A stretch of 64,000 bases of DNA from Colletotrichum lupini (taxonomy: Eukaryota; Ascomycota; Sordariomycetes; Glomerellales; Glomerellaceae). Positions 57,014-64,000 of the stretch are shown piece by piece. The notes beneath the pieces are model-generated. The model worked only from the letters and a program-made list of their open reading frames with translations, was not told the origin of the DNA and made no database searches. A program made the translations under genes and the position numbers. Numbering within the stretch: the first letter of the stretch is position 1; each line of letters begins with the position of its first letter. Where the stretch lies: assembly GCF_023278565.1 (NCBI RefSeq), contig NC_064678.1, forward strand, positions 1,798,001 through 1,862,000, given 5' to 3'.

Positions 57014-60000
57014 CCAGACCCTGCCTGCAGTACCTGCGTGCAGAGTACAGACGTGTGTCAATGCACGGCTGTCGGTCGGCTAGCCCCCCTCCGTCTCCGG
57101 TCCGTATTCGCCGGGCTACCTTCCTTACCTAACTCTTTCGTCTCCTGAGTCCTGGCTCTCTCAAGGTCAGCATCCTACGCAGTAGGAAGGCAAGCAGCAA
57201 GCTGTACGGAGTAGCGTACGGAGTCACGGACGGAGTACTGCGGATGGGTTCAGTTCATAACGGATCAAATACCACTGCGGATCCCCGCCCACTCTCATTC
57301 TGAATTCACTCATCAGAGTCATCACACTCGTGACTTTATTGATTTGCCAAAAAAAAAAAAAAAAAAAAAAAACCCTCTTTTCATCACATTCCCTGGCCAT
57401 TCTCCATACCTGCTTGCTTTTCCTAAACCTCTTTTTGCCCATGCTCCCTCTGCTGCAAGATTAGACGCATATGCACAGCAAGGTATCTATTCCGTGATTC
57501 CCTGGCAGATTGGGCTGATAACCTTGAATGTTCCTAATGGCCCTTGAGATACTCCGTAATCCGTACCTTACGGATATCCGTACGTATCTGGCCTGCCACC
57601 TGCCTTACCTTATCTTGCCGCGGCAGAGGAGCAAGGGGGGAAACAAAGAACGGCATTGGTTCCACAATTACCCGGCCGGGCAATGAATCAATTTTGCAAA
57701 CGCAAGCCTCAACCTCCAAAGGCAAAGCGTGGCAAGCTTCCCCTTCTTCCACCATGCGCCTCACCTCCTTACCTTACACCCAAGGGCACCTGTCCGTACA
57801 AAGGAAACTGAAATTCCAACGTCCGTTGCCTCTGCAACTCAACCGTTCGTTCGTGCCTCTTTCATCGCCCTATCCGTCGTTGGCCTGGACCCAAAACAGC
57901 CAGCCAACCGTCGCCTCACCGGTCTGACGCTAATCCACCTGTTACTTCTTCGCCTGCACTCATCTCTGTGCACCATGTTTTTGGTTTCGGTGCCTCGTGG
58001 CCGTCGTCGTCACGTCTGTCCGGAGCCAGCCCAGGTGCGGAATGGTTGGTGTCAGAGCCACTGGTGACGGGTGACAATCGGCGGCACAGCTCGACCAAAT
58101 GGCTCGAGTATGTTGTCCAATTCTACGAATAGATTTCACTCGTAGTCGCTTCGCCCGGCTGGCCCCCATGACATGACCGCGTCCAGTCCAAAATGGCCCG
58201 TCTGACGGTAATACGGCATTCTGCGATCCCTTCAACCATCCGGTCCTTGGCAATCGGATAGGCATGTAGTAATGAGCCATGAATATCAGAATATGCCAGC
58301 CAGTGCCGTACGGCCACAGTAGACTGACTGACTACAAACAACTGCACTGCCAAGCAGAGCCGGGCGAGTCTGCGTCTCGAGATAATTGAAGTAGATGCGC
58401 TATCGCCCAAAGCTGTTTATCGAGCTCTAAGACGGCCGGCAGTGTCCTGGATCATACCCAATGCTCCTCTTGGGATCGTTCAACCTTTCGGCCTTGATAA
58501 ACATTAGCAGACCGCAGACCAAAGTCTTTGCAGAGACCGAGAAGCAAACCAGATCCTATTTCAACCCCTTCACATTCGTCGTTTCAAGACTTCTCAAATC
58601 TCATGTATGGTCGAGGAGGCGCCCTTCCATACACCCATGTTCACACCCCCAAGAAGTGATGTGCCCGTCGGATATTACGTTACAGTGCATGTCCCTCTTT
58701 TCCCAGGTACACAGCGAGACCACTCGCTACAGCCCGTGACAGGTACCGCCAGTGTCCGCTATCCATGTCGATGGGCAACGGAGTAGGGAGGCACGGAGGG
58801 TTTGGGGGCTCGCCTAGGCCATGGCCCATGGCATCAATTCCAAGGGCGTACAACCTCATAGGGCGACCGGTTCCAGTTGGGGATCGGAGCAGACGACTTT
58901 AAAATTGGCCTCGTCCAGAGCTGCTACCCGTTAAGCTGCTTTTGGATAGCGGTGGGCCGGTGAGGTTCCCACCGTGGCACCGTCTGGCTCGGAACTGGGT
59001 CCAGCGTCCCGTTTATTGACTTTCCCAATCTCCATCCGTGCCATGCTACACCGGCTGACTGGTTGGGCCTGGTATGCTGTTCCCTGCCTGTATCCCGTCC
59101 GCGATGGATCTTGTCTTTTGTTGGTCTCTTGTATGATTGCGTACCTGAGGGCCTTGCTTTTGACTTGACAGAATGAATGGGCCACTGTCGCGACAAAATC
59201 GCTGCCCACTAGAACTGTCTAGAGGAAGAGGGAGAGACCAACATACCGTGCGCGCAGTATGTGGCCTCTGTTTGGCTACACGGATGGGCTGTCGGCGGCC
59301 TGTGATATGTATCTGCCATGCACCTGCAGCTACCGGCGTCTGACCAAATGAACGGATTCGGCCAAGGGCGCATTCGGCAGGCGACAATGGCATCTCACGA
59401 CATTTCGCGTTCTCGACTGACTGTTGTTATCGGCTGCCTTTAAGAAGTTTGATCTATGACTGACCCAGGTCCGCTCGTGAGGTGGAATTGAGTTCAACCA
59501 ACTTTGCCCGAGACCGTCGCGGTCATTAGGGCCGCACTAGGCAAGCATAACATGAATAATGTTGACCTTGGGCTATGCGTGTAGGCCATGCCGGCAGCGT
59601 CTCTATGGGCTAGGAAATGGTAGCGCCGGTGTGCCGGTGTGCCGGCTACCACCCTCTAGTTCTCGACCATTTTCTTGTAAGCGGCTGTAGGATGAATAGC
59701 GTGCGAGATTCTATCCACGAAGAGTTGGACGTGTTCCTCGACATGAAAGCTCCCTAGTTGGTGTCAGCCTTCGTCCAACTGTGAAGGATAGTATCCGTAA
59801 ACCGCAGGAGAGTGCCATGCGTGACAGTCTCTTTAGGTGCACATGAAGATCCATCGCTAGTTACCACCGAGTCATTCGCACACGGTCGCCGATATTTGTT
59901 GTCAATGCTTCCTTTTGTTTGACTTTCAACGGCGCAAATGACGGATATGAAAGAGTCAGGTCACTGCAGGTCAGAGATCTTATCTCTCCCTCGGCGATCT

Positions 60001-62198
60001 TTGCCGGTCGAGCCCATCGGATATCAATTGCTTGGCCCGTAGTAATGTCCTCCGTTTTACGACGTCGGCTACGACGTCGGCACAACGGTCACTACCCGTA
60101 GCTCTATGAGACGGCGCTTCAAGCCATTCAGTCTGCAAAACGGGTCCCTTTCGTCAATGCTGCATTATCGAGACTCAAATGTTACAGAATGCTCACGCTT
60201 ATTTCAGCCAGTAAGTCTGTCAATAGGTACCCGCATACCCATATCTAGGATCTGAGTCGCCCGCAAGCGCCCCTCCCTCCCCCACAGGTTCCTATCCCGT
60301 TCCGCTTTCGCTCCATGTCCGCCTTGGGCAGCGTCGATTGGCCGCTTGTGGCCACGATGGACTAGGAGTGCGGGCTATTGGTGCCTTCTTCCCAGGTAGC
60401 TCCAACGCCTCAAAATCTGGTGCATGCCTAAAGATCTCTCGGAGCATCCGACATGGAATAGATGCATGATGACGTGTGTAGCAGTCACGACGGTTTGATC
60501 TTGTTGCCAGCGTTTTCTTTTCGGGTCAATGGTCATCAGCCAAGGGAGGCCGAAGCTGGTCGGACCGTGAGGCGGAGGTCCGTCGACCAAAAACGCCCAC
60601 GTCTTCCGTTCGCATTGGCACCGATATCCGGAGAATATCGCCGGTGTGTGCGGCCGAGAGTATGGTAAAGAAATAGAGGCAAATGGTCTTCATCAGATTT
60701 TCGTGGATATGGTGTTCTTGGTGTTGGCTTCGCAATCATCGTCGTCATTCTGATGAGTAATAGTCAAGATTGAGGGTGACTGCAGTCCAAGGCAGCGAGC
60801 TGCTGCCGTTGCTACTTCCTCTCTGCCTTGTGAGTCTGACAAAGGAAGGACCGCATCTGCAGTGACCGAGAAGGTGCCTGCCTGCCTGCTTACCTATCTT
60901 GCCGCTGCTTCTGTCCCTCCTTCATCGTCATGTCTCCTGCTTTCCTTCCTCATACAAACCGCATTTGTCACTGATACTTTATGTAAGGTAGATACCTCAG
61001 CCAGGTACCGGCCCAATGGAATGTTCTGTGGTGTTCTTCTCGATTCTCCCCATCGGCAGGTGATTGGGAAAAGGCAGCTCGGTACCTAGAAGAAGGGAGG
61101 GCAAGAAAGTATCTGAGGCAGGTAGGCTGCCATCTATCGCCACCTCATTTCAGGTAGGTATTCTCAAATCCAACTCTTGCAACCTGCGGTAAGAGGGGGG
61201 TGGGAGGACAGGCAGACATACACTAGGAAGTAACAGCGTATTGAGAACCGCAAGACAAAGTGAACGAAAGGTCAATGATTTGCTTGTCTCTTGGGTGGAG
61301 ATTAGGCATCGTGTATTTTCCTTCATATCATTGCCTGGGTGTAAACGCGTCTTGCTCCTCTATTTGGTATCTTCCGACTTCGTTTCTCTTCGCCACAACA
61401 CGTCGAGTTCTCAACAGCATCCTGGTTCTTGTCACGCCTCTTCTGCTTGTGATCAAGGCCTGCCCAAATAAACCACCTCGCCTCCTTCCCGTCCCCTTCC
61501 CGTCTCCTTCCTCATTTCCCTCCTCAGCTTGAGGTGCCTCCTTCTCTTGCCGGTGTAAGTAGAGAGTGGCCGACTCTTTCCCCGTTGATCTGTTGAACTT
61601 CCTTCCCGCCGGATCCCTTGCATCGAACCTCTTGGTCCAAGCACCAAGTACTCAAACCAAAGTACTTTATTATGCAAGCTGGTCGGTTCTTTCTCTCTTC
61701 CATTTCATGTATTGCCTCTCCTCATTGGCCTCTGTCGCTTCTCATCTTCATCGAGGACGGTGACAGAACCCCATTCTGGTAGCGACAATGACAAGCTAAT
61801 GTTTTCCAGAAGGTATCGATGCGTTACGTCTCTCTTTACCCAGAATTCCGTAATTTCGACCTACAAAGGCTTACTTCATTGTCCGGAGAAACCTCGCCTG
61901 GCCAGTCGATCCTGCTCATCTGCCATATACTTCAGGTTCAGCTTTGTTCGAGATCCAGAGCCGCCCTGAGGAGAGACTTGACGGCGCCAATCCGTATCAC
62001 CAGCTACCGCAGAGCCACGGTCCAATAAACTTGAGCAAATCGCCAGTCATTCAGTGGCGGCATTCTGGTAGCCTGAGCTCGCAAAAGGCCACAGCGATGA
62101 CCAGCTTCCTTGAGCGGCGTATCACCTGTCGTTGATCCTAGCAGATGTCTGCTTGGCCAATGACCATCGTGTTTGGTTCGTGCAATAAAACAAGGTCG
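57014..62198. other. 5.2-kb region without a recognised gene
   Basis: Base composition is normal and RIP-free. Many frames of 60-127 codons exist on both strands, but none shows a known motif or a convincing exon chain. A 24-nt A-run lies at 57349-57372, a short CTGCCTGC repeat near 60880, and pyrimidine-rich leader-like DNA at about 61480-61640, followed by open stretches to 62135. An unrecognised gene or noncoding transcript in 61.2-62.1 kb is possible. Confidence 0.35.
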
Positions 62199-64000
62199 TC
62201 AAGTCTGCCGAATGCCGTTGTCGTGTCTGTACAGATATTCGACCTCGGGATCGATCAGATGATCCACTGCATGTGGTGAGTACTCTGTCGACAGGACTGC
62301 AGGAGATCCTGACTGGGACGTGTTTGTCCATTCCAGTGCGCTCGCAGGAATACCGACAAACGATGAAGGGGGTGTCTTGTCGACCCAACCGAAAGTAGGT
62401 AGCTCGAGCCAGCTTGGTGTTGCCCCTTCGCCGTCGTCACACTTCCACAGCCATTCTGGCAGGTCCTCAAGGTCGTTCGTCCCATCGCTGTCGTCGTCGT
62501 ACTCGTCAGTGAAGCCTTTCGATATCGATGCCGACTTCTCTGCGAAAGCTGCTAGGCGATCCATACGGTATCGGTGTACTCGATCTGCCTTGGCTGTGTT
62601 GTCTGTCTCTTGGAGCAGCTTCTCCAAGTTGGCTAACGCTGTCATTGAAATCCTTTCATCTGCATCCGACGTTAGGGCGATGCGAGCTGCCGACTTGAAT
62701 GACGTGATCGCCGCCGAGGTGCTGCCCATCCGATAGTACTTCACCCCGAGCTCGAGATTAACGGCGGCTTCCTGCTCGTCTGTCATACTGTATGCATTCA
62801 TATGAGCAGTCAGCACCTCGACGGCCTCGTCCAGTCGGCCCTGTTTTTCCTTGCAGGCTGCGAGTAGGCCAGCATGCGACAGAGCCATATCGCCAAGCCA
62901 AGAGTGATCTTGTCCCGAGGCCTCAGCCCGAGCCCGGTGGCGGCTGAGCATTGCCTCACAATCCTCCGGATCTTGTCGAGCAAAAATACAATCGAGATAG
63001 TCGCTGTACAGCAGGTGCGTCAAGTAGTTGGCCGAGCCCACCCGCTGCTCGATGTCTGGCAGCAGTAGAGCATACAACCGCATAGAGAGCTCGTAGTAGT
63101 CGGAGAAATCGGTCGCGCCCAGTCTACGCCAGATATGGGCGAGGATATGATGAGGCCCAAGCACAATCGGAATAAGCCCGGCCAAATAATCGAGAACCAG
63201 TCGAAGGAGATCATGTTTGTGATGGCGCTCCAGATACCAAAGCAGGCAGACCGTACGCGCAACAAAGTCTGGACTTTCGGCAGCTACAATTTCTTTCAGG
63301 GACTCGAAGGCCGGACCAAGGACACTGTTGATGTTGATCTGGTCTCCTCGTATCATGCATCGATTAACCAAAGCAAAGCTGGCTATGACTCTCTCGAATA
63401 AGTCATTACTGCGGTCTCCGGGGTTGAAACGGGTATTGGAGCAGTCGACGTCAAAATCGCACCACCAGGCTCCAGACGAAAAGGAGCCATCGATGTAATC
63501 TCGGAACAAGCAGAGAACCTGCTCGGTACTCTGCATCTCCATCGTTGGTGCCAAGGCTATCGCTGGGCTCGGAGGCGGCGAAGGTGTTCTGCAAGTCACC
63601 TCGAGTGCCGTTTGCACGCTGGGCGTCTGTCCCGCCCTGAATTTGGCCATCAACGAAGGGTTGCGTTTCAAATACCGGTTGATGTTGTCCAAATCTACTG
63701 GCTGCCCGCGGATTCTGAACTCAGTCGGTCTTTTCAGGAGGTCTCTGTCCCGCTTGAGAAGCATGATTGCCAGAACCTCATCACCTTTGAGCTTTTTGTC
63801 GAGACCCCATTTCCATATTCTCGACTTGTACATTTTGACGCTGCTATTCTTTAGTAACTGATACGCTCAACATACGGGAAGGCGGGCTTACGTGGCGGCA
63901 AAATGGTAGTCGCGCTGCATAATCTCCATGACCTCCTTCAACGACTTCTTCTCTTCTTGGTACAGGCGGGTAATGATCGGTCGCTTCGTCTCCCAGATCT
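62199..64000 (-). CDS. Clr5-domain protein with helical repeats (5' end outside window)
   Basis: CDS is complement(62199-63843, 63892->64000), at least 584 aa, with a 48-nt intron (donor GTAAGC, branch TACTAA, acceptor TAG). The N-terminal part is a Clr5 domain: IWETKRPIITRLYQEEKKSL, EVMEIMQRDYHFAAT, then SVKMYKSRIWKWGLDKK across the intron. Clr5 is a fungal-specific N-terminal domain often joined to ankyrin, TPR or NACHT modules. Here it is followed by a Pro-rich linker and a long alpha-helical region with TPR-like helices (AAVNLELGVKYYRMGSTS, AAITSFKSAARIAL). A charged tail (EYDDDSDGTNDLEDLPEWLW) follows. Signal peptide and membrane segments are not seen. The role is unknown; scaffold or regulatory use is typical of the architecture. 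The first exon continues beyond position 64000. Confidence 0.88.

Noticed and set aside
57344..60748. Numerous 60-127 codon frames on both strands
   Set aside because: Composition is that of ordinary intergenic DNA and no frame shows family motifs or conserved splice phases.

Overview
The window is nuclear DNA of a filamentous ascomycete fungus, most likely of the Sordariomycete type. Short spliceosomal introns (about 50-200 nt) have CTAAC or CTGAC branch sites, and the gene families are typically fungal: a Zn2Cys6 activator, a Clr5-domain protein, an MFS sugar porter and chromodomain Ty3/gypsy elements. The DNA is split into two compartments. Gene islands of normal composition (about 4.74-10.7, 18.1-36.5 and 57.0-64.0 kb) alternate with very AT-rich blocks (1-4.74, 10.7-18.1 and 36.5-57.0 kb). 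The AT-rich blocks are transposons damaged by repeat-induced point mutation (RIP), with CpA and TpG nearly eliminated.

Layout. 1-4735: RIP-destroyed Ty1/copia gag-pol. 4746-5731: 5'-truncated fragment of a fungal membrane-protein gene beside it. 5968-6804 (-): HAD phosphatase with a 9-nt first exon. 7637-8102 (-): tentative small gene. 10063-18714 (+): alpha/beta-hydrolase (esterase) gene whose third intron holds a 7.4-kb gypsy element and whose last exon carries two in-frame TAG codons. 18867-19937 (-): SMP-30/gluconolactonase. 20793-22777 (-): eight-exon sugar transporter. 23870-25348 (+): seven-exon SDR oxidoreductase. 26245-29548 (+): Zn2Cys6 transcription factor. 32692-34827 (-): Ser/Thr kinase. 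62199 to beyond the right edge (-): Clr5-domain protein.

The SDR, lactonase, sugar porter and Zn2Cys6 regulator are adjacent and could form a small oxidative sugar catabolic cluster (uptake, aldose to lactone, lactone to aldonate, local regulation). The 1.1-kb divergent promoter between transporter and SDR carries four copies of GGCAATTG, one extended to the palindrome GGCAATTGCC. The role is inferred from gene content only.

The most striking structure is 36482-57011, a four-level nest. A 2.0-kb Fot/pogo-like DNA transposon (75-bp terminal inverted repeats, TA target duplication) is split by a minus-strand gypsy (duplication TAGC). That is split by a plus-strand gypsy (TATA), which is split by a minus-strand copia (TAAAG). 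Removing each insert leaves units of 2002, 6323, 6296 and 5896 bp, all normal sizes for their classes. The innermost copia has two 514-bp LTRs that look identical, no RIP damage, and an almost intact gag-pol broken only by a +1 frame change between integrase and reverse transcriptase. No rRNA, convincing tRNA, CRISPR array or biosynthetic megasynthase was found.
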